From Streptomyces sp. NBC_01298 (GTDB taxonomy: Bacteria; Actinomycetota; Actinomycetes; Streptomycetales; Streptomycetaceae), in the NCBI RefSeq assembly GCF_035978755.1, contig NZ_CP108414.1, positions 2,914,001 to 2,978,000 on the forward strand: a stretch of 64,000 nt of DNA. Reading direction: 5' to 3'. The notes below the pieces were generated by a model. That model saw only the letters and a program-made list of their open reading frames with translations. It did not search any database and was not told the DNA's origin. The first letter of the stretch is position 1. Every line of letters begins with the position of its first letter. Shown here one piece after another: positions 1-10,000 of the stretch. A program made the translations under genes and the position numbers.

Positions 1-12
1 GGGAGGGTGATG

Positions 13-2946
13 TCAAGCGGGTGGGACGGGCGTCTCATTATGTGAGCCTCTGCGGATGACCATCGAGCCCCCTTGCGAACCACCGGCCAACGCGGGTTGG
101 GCCGCGCCGCCCGGTACTGGGAACGTACCGCGCACGAGCGCTCGGCGCAGCCTGTACTCGTCCAGAGGGCCGGAGAAGGCCATTCCCTGCCCGTGGGTAC
201 AGCCCATCGCGCGCAGCGCCATGACCTGCTCGGGGAGGTCCACTCCTTCCGCCACCGACTGCATGCCGAGGTCGTTTGCGATCCGCAACAGACCGGCGGT
301 GATCTTGTGCAGCCGGGGTGACTCCACGACCCCCTCGACCAGGCCCCGGTCGAGCTTGAGCATGTCCACGGGGAGCCTGCGCAGGGCGCTGATGGCCGCG
401 TAGCCGCTGCCGAAGCCGTCGAGGGCGATCAGGACCCCGAGCCGGTGCAGGGCCGCCAGGCGGCGCTCCAGGTCGTCGAAGGGCACCCTGGGGTCGGAGA
501 CGGCGAGCTCCAGGACGAGCCCGCCCGACGGCAGCCCGTTGCGGGTCAGCAGGGCCTCCACGGAGCCCAGCGGCATCGACCGGTCCAGCAGCCGCTGCGC
601 GGTCATCCGTACGGCCACGGGGACGTCGTGCCCGGCCCGGTGCCGGTCGGCGGCCTGCCCGACGGCCTCCTCCAGCAGCCAGCGCCCCAGCTCGGCGGTG
701 CGCGAGGCGTCCGGGACGGTGGAGTGCCCGCTCTCGCCGGCCCCTCCCCCGCCGGTCCCGCCGGCCCCTCCCGCGCTGTGTTCGGCGACCCGCAGGAACT
801 CGGCGGGGGTGAACAGGATCCCCTGGGCGGAACGCCAGCGGGCCTGCGCCACCACGGCCGAGATCTCCCCCGAGGCCAGGGAGACCACGGGCTGGTGCAG
901 CAGGGTGAACTCTCCGTCGTGCAGCGCGGTGCGCAGCCTGCCCGCCAGCGCCGCCTTGCGGACGACCTCGGCCTGCATCTGGGGCGCGTACATCTCGACC
1001 CGGTCCTTGCCGCCCGCCTTCGCCCGGTACATCGCGAGATCCGCGTTGCGCATCAGATCCGAAGGGGTGATGCCGGGGTCCGCGAAGGCCACGCCGATGC
1101 TGGCGGCGACCCGGACCTCGCTCCCGGCGATCCGGTAGGGCTGGGAGAGGGTGGTGCGCAGCCGGTCGGCGATCTCGTGGACCTGGTACTCGCGGGCGGT
1201 GCGGTCGCGGCTGCCGTCGCCCAGGATCAGCGCGGCGAACTCGTCGCCGCCGAGGCGGGCCGCGGTGTCCCCGGCCCGGACCGAGTCCTGGAGCCGGCGG
1301 GCGGCCTCGATGAGCAGTTCGTCGCCCGCCTGGTGGCCGATGGTGTCGTTGACCGCCTTGAACCCGTCGAGGTCGATGAAGAGCACGGCGGTGCTGTGGT
1401 CCCCGGCCCTGCGTCCGGTGAGGGCCTGGCGGACCCGGCGGGTGAACAGGGCCCGGTTGGGGAGGTCAGTGAGCGGGTCGTGCTCGGCGCTGTGCTGGAG
1501 CTGCGCCTGGAGCCGCACCCGCTCGGTGACGTCGCGGCTGTTGAGGATGAGACCGCCCTGGTGGCGGTTGACGGTGGACTCCACATTGAGCCACTCGCCG
1601 TCACCCGATCTGAACCGGCACTCGATGCGGGTGGTCGGCTCCTCGGCGGGCGGCGCGGCCAGGAAGCGGCGCACCTCGTGGACGACGCGGCCCAGGTCCT
1701 CCGGGTGGATCAGGGTGGCCAGCTCGGTGCCGACCAGCTCCTCCGCCTCGCGGCCGTAGACCCCGGCGGCGGCGGGGCTGACGTAGCGCAGGGTGCCGGT
1801 GGGCGCGGCGATCATGATGACGTCGCTGGAGCCCTGGACCAGGGAGCGGAAGTGGTTCTCCTTCTGGGCCAGTTCCTGGGTCAGCGCGATGTTGTCGAGC
1901 AGCATGATGCCCTGGCGGATGACCAGGGCGAGCACGACCGTACAGCCCGTGAAGACGACGACCCGGTCGACCTTCCGGCCGTCCACGACGTTGTAGAGGA
2001 TCCCGAGGGTGCAGACGGCCGCCGCGAGGTACGGGGTGAGGGCGGGCAGGGAGCCGGTGATGGGGCGGCTGTGCGGCCGCTCTGCGCGCGCGTGCCCGTG
2101 GGCGGCGGGATCGGGGCTCGGGTGCAGGCGGCGGGCGCCCCAGGGGGCGTACGCGAGGAGGAGCGAGCCGGCGAACCAGCCGGCGTCCAGGAGCTGCCCG
2201 GACTGGTATTCGGCGCTGAGCAGCGGCGAGGTGAACAGCGCGTCGCTCAGCACGGTCAGAGCGAGGGCCGCGATGGCGGTGTTCACGGCCGAGCGATTGG
2301 TCTCGGAGCGGCGGAAGTGCAGCACCAGCACCATCGAGACGAGCGCGATGTCCAGGAGCGGGTAGGCCAGCGAGAGGGCCGCGCGCGGGACGCTGCCGGG
2401 GGCGCCGGACTGGGCGGTGCGCGCGGCGTGCGCGAGGGCCAGGCTCCAGGAGAGGGTGAGCAGCGATCCGCCGATGAGCCAGGAGTCGAGGCCCAGGCAG
2501 ACCCAGCCGGCCCTGGTGACCGGGCGCTTCGCGAGGACGAGCAGGCCCACGATGGCGGGCGGCGCGAAGCAGAGGAAGGCGAAGTCGGCGAGCGAGGGCT
2601 TCGGCACGGCCTCACCGAGGACCACCTCGTACCAGCCCCAGACGGCGTTGCCGCAGCAGCCCATGAGCGAGGAGAACGCGAACAGCAGCCAGGCCGGGCG
2701 CTCCCGGCTGTCGATGGCCCGGGCGTAGGTGAAACAGGAGACGGCGGCGAGCAGGCCGGCGGCGCTGAGTCCGAAGTCGCCCATGATCTCGGCGAGTTCC
2801 TCGGAGCCCCAGCCGAGGGCGGCGCCCACGCCGTATCCGCTGCTGACCACCGCGAGGAGGATCTGCATCGCCAGGGCCTTCGAGCCGCTGCCGCCGCCTC
2901 CGGCGAGGGGCCGGCGGGTCAGCAGCGCCGCCCCCGGCGTGCTCAC
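13..2946 (-). CDS. cdgF: Membrane PAS-GGDEF-EAL c-di-GMP signalling protein (degenerate EAL)
   Basis: Predicted membrane-anchored cyclic di-GMP protein. The N-terminal third has about nine to ten hydrophobic segments. A PAS domain follows, then a GGDEF diguanylate cyclase domain with intact RLGGDEF and an RAGD inhibitory I-site five residues upstream, then an EAL-type domain. The EAL signature reads VAQ, the DDFGTG loop reads DGFGSG, and the conserved second glutamate of the ExTE motif is replaced, so phosphodiesterase activity is doubtful. The GTG at 2946 is preferred because GAGGGGG lies just upstream. An in-frame ATG at 3033, adding 29 residues, lacks a clear ribosome site. The symbol follows remembered synteny with S. 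coelicolor SCO5511 and sequence type, not a search. Candidate BldD boxes lie upstream. Confidence 0.85.
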   Translation of the reverse strand: MSTPGAALLTRRPLAGGGGSGSKALAMQILLAVVSSGYGVGAALGWGSEELAEIMGDFGLSAAGLLAAVSCFTYARAIDSRERPAWLLFAFSSLMGCCGNAVWGWYEVVLGEAVPKPSLADFAFLCFAPPAIVGLLVLAKRPVTRAGWVCLGLDSWLIGGSLLTLSWSLALAHAARTAQSGAPGSVPRAALSLAYPLLDIALVSMVLVLHFRRSETNRSAVNTAIAALALTVLSDALFTSPLLSAEYQSGQLLDAGWFAGSLLLAYAPWGARRLHPSPDPAAHGHARAERPHSRPITGSLPALTPYLAAAVCTLGILYNVVDGRKVDRVVVFTGCTVVLALVIRQGIMLLDNIALTQELAQKENHFRSLVQGSSDVIMIAAPTGTLRYVSPAAAGVYGREAEELVGTELATLIHPEDLGRVVHEVRRFLAAPPAEEPTTRIECRFRSGDGEWLNVESTVNRHQGGLILNSRDVTERVRLQAQLQHSAEHDPLTDLPNRALFTRRVRQALTGRRAGDHSTAVLFIDLDGFKAVNDTIGHQAGDELLIEAARRLQDSVRAGDTAARLGGDEFAALILGDGSRDRTAREYQVHEIADRLRTTLSQPYRIAGSEVRVAASIGVAFADPGITPSDLMRNADLAMYRAKAGGKDRVEMYAPQMQAEVVRKAALAGRLRTALHDGEFTLLHQPVVSLASGEISAVVAQARWRSAQGILFTPAEFLRVAEHSAGGAGGTGGGGAGESGHSTVPDASRTAELGRWLLEEAVGQAADRHRAGHDVPVAVRMTAQRLLDRSMPLGSVEALLTRNGLPSGGLVLELAVSDPRVPFDDLERRLAALHRLGVLIALDGFGSGYAAISALRRLPVDMLKLDRGLVEGVVESPRLHKITAGLLRIANDLGMQSVAEGVDLPEQVMALRAMGCTHGQGMAFSGPLDEYRLRRALVRGTFPVPGGAAQPALAGGSQGGSMVIRRGSHNETPVPPA

Positions 2947-3132
2947 CGGTCCCCCTCGCTGGCTGGTTCCGGCGCGGTCCAGTCCCGGCACCGTCGCCTC
3001 CGGCGGCTTCGCCGCATCGGATCCTTCGTCCATTGGCAGTGCATCGCCCGTCGCCCCCCAAAGTGTCCGATCACTCCCCAGCGCCAGACGTTCGTGGCGC
3101 AGCCCCTTGGTCCGGACGATACACCACTTTCG

Positions 3133-3166
3133 TCACTCAGGGACATAGTTTCTCTACGCTCCGTCA
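3133..3166. promoter_or_regulatory. Two candidate BldD-binding boxes upstream of cdgF
   Basis: TCACTCAGGGACA (3133-3145) matches the BldD consensus TNACNC(A/T)GNGTNA at nine of ten defined positions. CTACGCTCCGTCA (3154-3166) matches at eight of ten. The two are offset by 21 bp, about two helical turns, in the region driving the downstream minus-strand c-di-GMP gene. BldD is the c-di-GMP-responsive developmental repressor of Streptomyces. Binding here is inferred from motif match only. Confidence 0.45.
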
Positions 3167-3228
3167 CCAACAAGGGAGTTGTACCCACCGAGCACATCCG
3201 GACGAACGCGGAGCGTGCGCGTCATACG

Positions 3229-4194
3229 TCAATCCGTGATCAACACCGTGTTCTCCACGGGCTCTCCGGCGGCGAACCGGCGGAGCTGACGGGCCACCAG
3301 ACGCTTGGCCCGCGGCTCGAACGCGGAGCTGCTGCCGCCCACATGGGGCGTGATCAGGACACCCGGAGCATGCCAGAGCGGGTGGCCTGAAGGCAGTGGT
3401 TCCGGATCGGTGACGTCCAGCGCGGCGCGCAGCCGGCCCGACTCCACCTCAACCAGAAGGGACTTGGTGTCGACGACGGGTCCGCGGGCCACGTTCACGA
3501 GCAGCGCGCCGTCCTTCATGCGGCCGAGGAACGCGGCTCCCGCGAGCCCCCTCGTCTCCTCGGTGAGCGGTGTGGAAAGGATCACCACGTCGGCCGCGGG
3601 CAGGAGTTGGGGCAGCTCGGCGAGGGCGTGCACCGGCCCGCGCGCTGTGGTGCGCGCCGTCCGCGCCACCCGGACGATCCGCTCGCACTCGAAGGGCGCC
3701 AGCCGGTCCTCGATGGCCGCGCCGACCGCTCCGTAGCCGATGATCAGTACGGACTTGTCCGCGAGGGCCTCGTAGAACCCGAAGCGCCATTCCTCGCGGT
3801 CCTGGCCGCGCACCATGCCGGGGATCCCGCGCAGGGAGGCCAGGACCAGGGTGAGCGCGAGCTCGGCCGTGCTCGCGTCGTGGACGCCCTTGGCGTTGCA
3901 CAGCCGTACGCCCGGGGCCAGGTCGCCGAGGCCGCCCAGGACGTGATCGACCCCGGCGGTCAGGGTCTGGACGACCCGCAGCCGGGGCATCGCGGGCAGC
4001 GGGCGCAGGGTGACGGCCGGGGACTTCATGTACGGGGTGACGTAGAAGACGCAGGCGGCCGGATCGGCCGGGAAGGCGTCCTCGCCGTCCCAGTGGCGGT
4101 AGCGGAAGGAATCGGGCAGGCCCTCGATCTCCTCGGCGGGGAAGGGGAGCCATACGTCGGGGGTCTCGGGAGTCTCGGGAGTCTCTGCGGTCAT
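3229..4194 (-). CDS. D-isomer-specific 2-hydroxyacid dehydrogenase family protein
   Basis: About 321 residues, a normal length for NAD(P)-dependent D-2-hydroxyacid dehydrogenases, which interconvert 2-keto and D-2-hydroxy acids in the cytoplasm. The Rossmann nucleotide-binding motif GYGAVG is present. The catalytic Arg is in VNVARGPVVDT, the Glu in DPEPLPSGHPLW and the His in ITPHVGG. The frame stays open to 4455, but the protein should begin at the ATG at 4194 because the longer N-terminus has no family similarity and would overlap the divergent reductase. No Shine-Dalgarno is visible, so translation may be leaderless. The acidic N-terminus has TPETPETP repeats. The substrate cannot be predicted. 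Confidence 0.85.
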   Translation of the reverse strand: MTAETPETPETPDVWLPFPAEEIEGLPDSFRYRHWDGEDAFPADPAACVFYVTPYMKSPAVTLRPLPAMPRLRVVQTLTAGVDHVLGGLGDLAPGVRLCNAKGVHDASTAELALTLVLASLRGIPGMVRGQDREEWRFGFYEALADKSVLIIGYGAVGAAIEDRLAPFECERIVRVARTARTTARGPVHALAELPQLLPAADVVILSTPLTEETRGLAGAAFLGRMKDGALLVNVARGPVVDTKSLLVEVESGRLRAALDVTDPEPLPSGHPLWHAPGVLITPHVGGSSSAFEPRAKRLVARQLRRFAAGEPVENTVLITD

Positions 4195-4294
4195 GATCAG
4201 GAGGCTATGCCAGGGGATCCGGATCGAGCCGTTAGTTTGTGTGCCGGGAACGGGAGGCCCACCGAGGCCCGGGCACGACCAGGGGGGACACGCG

Positions 4295-5296
4295 GTGGAG
4301 CGCAGGTCGATCGGGGCGGGGGCGCTGACGGTGGGTGCCATCGGCCTCGGCTGCATGCCGATGAGCGGGGCGTACGCGCCTTCGCGCAGACGGCGCGAGG
4401 ACTCGCTGCACACCGTGCACACGGCCCTCGACCTGGGGGCGAACCTGCTCGACACCGCCGATCTCTACGGCCCCTACACCAACGAGCTGCTCCTCGGCCG
4501 GGTCCTGCGCGAGCGCCGGCCGGACGCCTTCGTGTCCGCGAAGGCGGGGCTGCGGGCCGACGGGGTGCACGTGGTGGCCGACGGGCGCCCGGGATACCTG
4601 CGGAGGGCCTGCGACGCCTCGCTGCGGCGGCTGCGCACCGACGTCATAGACCTGTACCAGCTGCACCGGGTGGACCCGGACGTGCCGGTCGAGGAGTCCT
4701 GGGGCGCGCTGGCGGAGCTGGTGGGCGCGGGGAAGGTACGGGCGCTGGGCTTCTGCGCGCTGGGGGCGGGCACCGGGCCGGGTGCGGGGACGGGCGGGGA
4801 CCGGGCGTACGAGGCAACGGTCCGGCACCTGGAGCGGGCGCAGCAGGTGTTCCCGGTGAGCGCGGTACAGGCGGAGCTGTCGGTCTGGTCGCCGCGGGCG
4901 GCCTGGCGGCTGCTGCCGTGGTGCGCGGCGCGGGGGGTGGGGTTCCTGGCGGCGATGCCGCTGGGGAGCGGGTTCCTGACCGGGACGCTGGTTCCGGGCG
5001 AGGGGTTCGAGTCCGGGGACGTACGGGCCCGGCATCCGCGGTTCACGGCGTACGCGATGGCGGCGAACCAGGTGCTCGTGGCGGGGCTGCGGCGGGTCGC
5101 CCGGCGGCACGGGGACGGGGTCACGGCGGCGCAGGTGGCGCTGGCATGGGTGCTGGCCCAGGGGCCGCAGGTGGTTCCCGTGCCCGGGGCCGGGCAGGCG
5201 CGCTGGGCGGCGGAGAACGCGCGGGCGGCCGAGGTGCGGCTGACCGCCGAGGACCTGGTGGAGCTCTCGGAGCTGCCGGTGCCGGTCGGGGCCTGA
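4295..5296 (+). CDS. Aldo/keto reductase
   Basis: NADPH-dependent carbonyl reductase of the aldo/keto reductase superfamily, about 333 residues with a TIM-barrel fold. The catalytic tetrad is visible: Asp and Tyr in DTADLYGPYTNE, Lys in VSAKAG and His in YQLHRVD. The GTG start at 4295 is chosen because AGGGGGGAC sits just upstream. An in-frame ATG at 4193 would add 34 low-complexity residues and overlap the divergent dehydrogenase start. An insertion rich in Gly/Ala/Thr lies near residue 155. It is divergent from the 2-hydroxyacid dehydrogenase, so they may share a control region. The substrate is unknown. Confidence 0.9.
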   Translation: MERRSIGAGALTVGAIGLGCMPMSGAYAPSRRRREDSLHTVHTALDLGANLLDTADLYGPYTNELLLGRVLRERRPDAFVSAKAGLRADGVHVVADGRPGYLRRACDASLRRLRTDVIDLYQLHRVDPDVPVEESWGALAELVGAGKVRALGFCALGAGTGPGAGTGGDRAYEATVRHLERAQQVFPVSAVQAELSVWSPRAAWRLLPWCAARGVGFLAAMPLGSGFLTGTLVPGEGFESGDVRARHPRFTAYAMAANQVLVAGLRRVARRHGDGVTAAQVALAWVLAQGPQVVPVPGAGQARWAAENARAAEVRLTAEDLVELSELPVPVGA

Positions 5297-5394
5297 ACCA
5301 CTCGATCGAGTGTACGAGTGACGGAACTTGGGACATGGTCGGCGCTGTTGAGTCGTGTGAGGGCACGATCGGAGGACCGGAGGGGAGCGGGGAC

Positions 5395-6744
5395 ATGCGA
5401 AACGGACAGGGCCGGGGACGAGTGCAGGGACGAGAGCCGGGACGAGAGCCGGGTCGGGGACCGGGCGGGGGGCCGGGGCTGCCGCCGGGGCCGGGCCAGG
5501 GGCTGGACCGGGAGCAGGGCCTGGCGGGCGGGCCGGTGCGGGCCTACGCCGGACCGCGCACGCGGGCCCGTGGGGTACTGGCGGCATTCGCCCTGGCGGG
5601 ATGCGGGGCACTGCTCGCGGCGGGTTGCTCGCCGCCGGCGGGCACCGGAGTCCGGCCGGGCGATGCGCCGGCGAGCTCGGCGGCGGGTTCCGCGCCACCG
5701 GGGGCCTCGGGCTCCCCGTCCGCCTCCGCGTCGGCCTCCGGGCCGCCGGCAAAGGGGCGGGTGACGGTGACCGGCGTGGCCGCGCAGGGCCTGGAGTCCC
5801 CCTGGGGGGTGGCTCCGCTGCCCGACGGGAACCTGCTGGTCGCCTCCCGGGACAAGGGCACGATCAGCCGGGTCGACGTGGGCACGGGGGCCGTGACCCC
5901 CGTCGGGAAGGTGCCCGGAGTGGCTCCGGGCGGTGAAGGCGGGCTGCTGGGCCTGGCCGTGTCCCCTTCCTTCGCCTCGGACCTCATGGTGTACGCCTAC
6001 TTCACCACCGAGTCCGACAACCGCATCGCGCGGCTGCGCTATGACGAGCGGAGACCGGCGGGCGACCAGCTGGGCGCGCCCGACACCGTGTTCCGGGGGA
6101 TCCCCAAGGGGCTCATCCACAACGGCGGGCGGATCGCCTTCGGCCCGGACAAGATGCTCTACGCCGGGACGGGCGAGACCGGGGACAGCGGGCTGGCCCA
6201 GGACAAGAAGTCGCTGGGCGGAAAGATCCTGCGGATGACCCCGGACGGGGAGCCGGTGCACGGCAATCCGGAGGCCGACTCCGTCGTCTACTCCTACGGG
6301 CACCGCAATGTGCAGGGGCTCGCCTGGGACAAGGACAAGCGGCTGTGGGCGGCCGAGTTCGGCCAGAGCACCTGGGACGAGCTGAATCTGATCGAGCCCG
6401 GCGCGAACTACGGCTGGCCGGAGGCCGAGGGCAAGGCCGGCAGACCGGGGATGCGCGATCCGGTGGCGGTGTGGAAGACCGACGAGGCCTCGCCGAGCGG
6501 GATCGCCTGGGCACAGGGGTCCATCTGGATGGCCGGGCTGAAGGGGCAGCGGCTCTGGCGGATCCCGCTGGCCGGTACGGAGCCGGTGGCGGCGCCGGAG
6601 GCCTTCCTGACGGGCGAGTACGGCCGGCTGCGCACCGTGGTGGCCCTCGGGGGCGACAGATTGCTGCTGGTGACGAGCGAGACGGACGGGCGCGGGTCGC
6701 CGGAAACCGGTGACGACAGGATCCTGACACTGACCGTGGGATGA
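5395..6744 (+). CDS. Glucose/sorbosone dehydrogenase-type (PQQ) beta-propeller lipoprotein
   Basis: Secreted lipoprotein with a six-bladed propeller of the soluble PQQ glucose dehydrogenase / YliI (Asd) family. The signal sequence ends in the lipobox LLAAGC, followed by a Ser/Ala/Pro-rich linker. The catalytic domain starts near residue 120 and includes HNGGRIAFGPD, GTGETGD and GHRNVQGLAWD, regions that carry the active-site His and ligand contacts in the family. With the ATG at 5395 the first 47 residues are an odd Gly/Arg/Pro-rich stretch. A GTG at 5536 would give a more conventional signal peptide. It follows the reductase on the same strand by about 100 bp. The oxidised substrate is unknown. 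Confidence 0.88.
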   Translation: MRNGQGRGRVQGREPGREPGRGPGGGPGLPPGPGQGLDREQGLAGGPVRAYAGPRTRARGVLAAFALAGCGALLAAGCSPPAGTGVRPGDAPASSAAGSAPPGASGSPSASASASGPPAKGRVTVTGVAAQGLESPWGVAPLPDGNLLVASRDKGTISRVDVGTGAVTPVGKVPGVAPGGEGGLLGLAVSPSFASDLMVYAYFTTESDNRIARLRYDERRPAGDQLGAPDTVFRGIPKGLIHNGGRIAFGPDKMLYAGTGETGDSGLAQDKKSLGGKILRMTPDGEPVHGNPEADSVVYSYGHRNVQGLAWDKDKRLWAAEFGQSTWDELNLIEPGANYGWPEAEGKAGRPGMRDPVAVWKTDEASPSGIAWAQGSIWMAGLKGQRLWRIPLAGTEPVAAPEAFLTGEYGRLRTVVALGGDRLLLVTSETDGRGSPETGDDRILTLTVG

Positions 6745-6789
6745 CCGGCGGTCGACGGGCCGGGCCCCGACGGGGGAACGAAAGGCACG

Positions 6790-6972
6790 GTGGACGCGAT
6801 GTTCAACATGATCGAGGAGCTGTTCAGTCCGGGCCGCAAGCACACGGACGAGGAGAGGAAGCGGCTGGAGCTCTCCCGGATCGACGTGAATGACGGCGAC
6901 CCGGGAAAGGGTCCGATAGACCTGGACTCCGGCAAGGTGCTCATACGGGCCAAGGAGGACCCGGCGGCTTAG
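6790..6972 (+). CDS. Small DUF6191-like protein
   Basis: Sixty-residue soluble protein, very charged, beginning near MFNMIEELFSPGRKHTDEER. I recognise it as the DUF6191 type, common and uncharacterised in Streptomyces. It starts at the GTG at 6790 or the ATG at 6799, with GGGGGAACGAAAGG upstream. It lies 45 bp after the propeller lipoprotein and may share its transcript. It converges on the LuxR-type regulator, whose stop is 29 bp away. No function is known. Confidence 0.75.
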   Translation: MDAMFNMIEELFSPGRKHTDEERKRLELSRIDVNDGDPGKGPIDLDSGKVLIRAKEDPAA

Positions 6973-7000
6973 CTGTCCTGCGGGGCCGGGGGCGTGTCCT

Positions 7001-10000
7001 TCACCGGGTCCCGGCCGGCTGCTGGGTCACGTGGCCGAAGAGCCGTAGCCGGTGGGCCAGCGCGGCGGCTTCGCCGCGGCTCGCCACACCGAGCTTTGCC
7101 AGGATGTTCGAGACGTGCACGCTGGCCGTCTTCGGCGAGATGAAGAGCTCCTCGGCGATCTGGCGGTTGGTGTGGCCGGCCGCGACCAGGCGCAGCACGT
7201 CCCGTTCGCGGCTGGTCAGGCCCAGCGCCTCGACCGGGTCCGCGCCCGGAGCGAGCAGGGCCCGGGCGGCGGCGTCCACGGGGGTGAGCGGGAGCCGGGC
7301 GCGCCGTGCGAGCAGGGCCAGGTCCTCGCGGATCCTGCGGGCACCGAGCTGCTCGGCGGTGGCGTAGGCCTCCTGGAGCAGAGCGGCGGCGGCCTCACGG
7401 TCCCCGCCGGCCGCCAGCAGGGCCTCCACGAGCCGGTACTGGGCCCTGGCGAGCAGGTAGGGGCGCTCCAGGGGGCGTACGGCCGCTTCCACGCCCGTCC
7501 AGTCCGCGACGGTGTCCCGGGCCTCGGCGCGCAGCAGCTCGGCCCTGAGGTACTCGGAGTGGGCGTTCCACACCGGGACCGGTGTGGCCAGGCGCCGGGC
7601 CGCGGTGCGCAGCACCGTCAGCGCCTCCTCCCGGCCCGCCTCGGCGGCCGGCAGGCCGCGGGCCTCGGCTTCGGCCGAGGCGGCGGCGAGCAGCAGCGGC
7701 CAGGCATAGCGGTGGATGCCGAGCGGGAAGCCGTGCTCGATGACGGCGGCCACCTCGCTGCGGACGTCGGCGATCCGGCCCTCTGCCGCGGCCACTCCGA
7801 TCGCGAGGCGGAACAGCGGGATCCGGTGCTGGGGCTGGCCGTCGTGGGATCCGAAGTGGGTGCGGGCGGCGGTGAGCTGGCCGGCGGCCTCGGCGAGTTC
7901 GCCGCGGGCCAGGGCCAGGTAGGACAGCCGTACGACGGCGGCGGCGCGCGGGGCGGCGCTGCTGACGAGGGTCAGGGTGCGCCGGGCCTGCGTCGCGGCC
8001 TCCTCCCACCGGCCCAGGCTGTACAGGCTCTCCGCCATGTTGCCCCGGATGTAGGCCTCGGAGTCCATCAGATGGGAGTTCTTGACCAGCTCGGCGCCTT
8101 CTTCGGCCAGTTCCACGGCTTCGCGGGACCGGCCCAGGCTTTCCAGATGAGAGGTGAGGTTCACGTGCGCGCGTGCCACCAGCATGGCGAGTCCGAGTCC
8201 GGCGGCCCGGTTCTTGACCGCGTACATCTCGGCGAGTCCGCGCTCGGCGTCCCCGGCGTCGACGAGCAGGCTGCCGACGGTGATCCGGGCGTTGAGTTCG
8301 GTGTCCTCGGCGCCGACCATCCGCGCGTACTCCACGGCGCGTTCGGCGGCGACCAGGTTGTCGGGCCCCGGCTTGTGGAGCATGCCCCAGCTCGCGGCCC
8401 GGACCAGGACGTCGGCGTGCACCTGGGACGGGGGCAGCCCGCGGACGAGCTCCTGCGCCCGGGCCAGCTCCTCCCAGCCGTCGCCGCGGGCGAGGCTGGC
8501 GATCATCCGGGAGCGTTCGGTCCAGAACCAGGCGGCGCGCAGCGGGTCGTGCCCGTCCTCCAGCAGCCGCAGGGCCGTCTTGGTCAGCTTCAGGGCGCGT
8601 TCGCGCTCGCCGCCGAAGCGGGCCGCGACGGTGGCTTCGGCCAGCAGGTCGAGGCGTTGCAGCGGGGTGGTCGCCGGGTCGCAGCCGCAGGGCGGGTAGA
8701 CCTCGGTGTAGTCCGCCGGGCGCAGTTCGGCGCGCACCTCCTCCGGTACGGCCTCCCACAGTTCCATGGCCCGCTCCAGCAGGCGCAGTTGCTCGGAGTA
8801 GGCGTGCCGGCGCCGGGCGGCCACCGAGGCCGCGAGCACGGCGGGCAGCGCCTTGACCGCGTCGTTGGCGTAGTACCAGTAGGTGGCGAGGCGGATGACC
8901 CGTTCCTCCGCGCGGATCAGGGAGTCGTCCTGTTCGAGCTCCTCGGCGTAGCGGCGGTTGACGCGGGCCCGCTCGCCGGGCAGCAGGTCGTCGGAGACCG
9001 CCTCGCGGACCAGGGAGTGGCGGAAGCGGTAGCCGTCGCCGTCGGAGGTGGCGAGGAGGATGTTGGCGCCGACCGCCGAGCGCAGGGCCTCGATCAGTTC
9101 GTCCTCGGTGAGCCGGGTGACGGCGCGCAGCAGGGGGTACTCCACCGTGGAGCCGCCCTCGGCGACGATGCGCACGACGCGCTGCGCGGCGTCCGGGAGG
9201 ACTTCGACGCGGACCAGGAGCAGGTCGCGCAGGGATTCGGTGAGGCCGGTGACGCAGCCGCTGGCGCGGGAGGCGACGAGTTCCTCGACGAAGAAGGCGT
9301 TGCCGTCGGAGCGGGCGAAGACCGACTCGACGAACTCCTCGTCAGGCTGCGAGGCGAGGATCCCGGCGAGCTGGCGGCGGACTTCGGCCCGGTTGAAGCG
9401 GGACAGCTCGATGCGCTGGACGGTGCGCAGCCGGTCGAGCTCCGCGAGGAGCGGGCGCAGCGGGTGGCGGCGGTGGACGTCGTCGGCGCGGTAGGTGGCG
9501 ACCACGACGAGCCGGCCGCTGCCGAGCGCGCGGAAGAGGTAGGAGAGCAGGTGCCGGGTGGAGGTGTCCGCCCAGTGCAGGTCTTCCAGGACGAGGACGA
9601 CGGTGCGGTCGGCGGCGAGCCGTTCCAGCATCCGGGCCGTCAGCTCGAAGAGCCGGGCGGTGCTCTCCTCGTCGTGGGGGCCGCGCGGGGTCTCGCCCAG
9701 TTCGGGGAGGATGCGCGCGAGCTCGTCCTCCTGGCCGACGGCGGCGGCGGCCAGTTCGTCGGGGAGCAGGCGGTGCAGGGTGCGCAGCGCGGTCGAAAAC
9801 GGGGCGAAGGGAAGTCCCTCCGCCCCGATCTCCACACAGCCTCCGACGGCCACGACCGCGCCGCGGCGGTCGGCCTCGGAGAGGAACTCCTCGGTGAGGC
9901 GGGTCTTGCCGACCCCGGCCTCGCCGCCTATGAGCAGCGCCTGCGGCTCTTGGCCGGCTGCGCGCGTCAGGGCGTCGGTGAGTACGGCCAGTTCGTCGGC

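Noticed and set aside
445-3390. Very long plus-strand open frame opposite the c-di-GMP gene
   Set aside because: It is opposite a well-supported multidomain gene, its sequence is low-complexity (GGG, RRG, PAG) and it lacks any domain. High-GC DNA yields such frames by chance.
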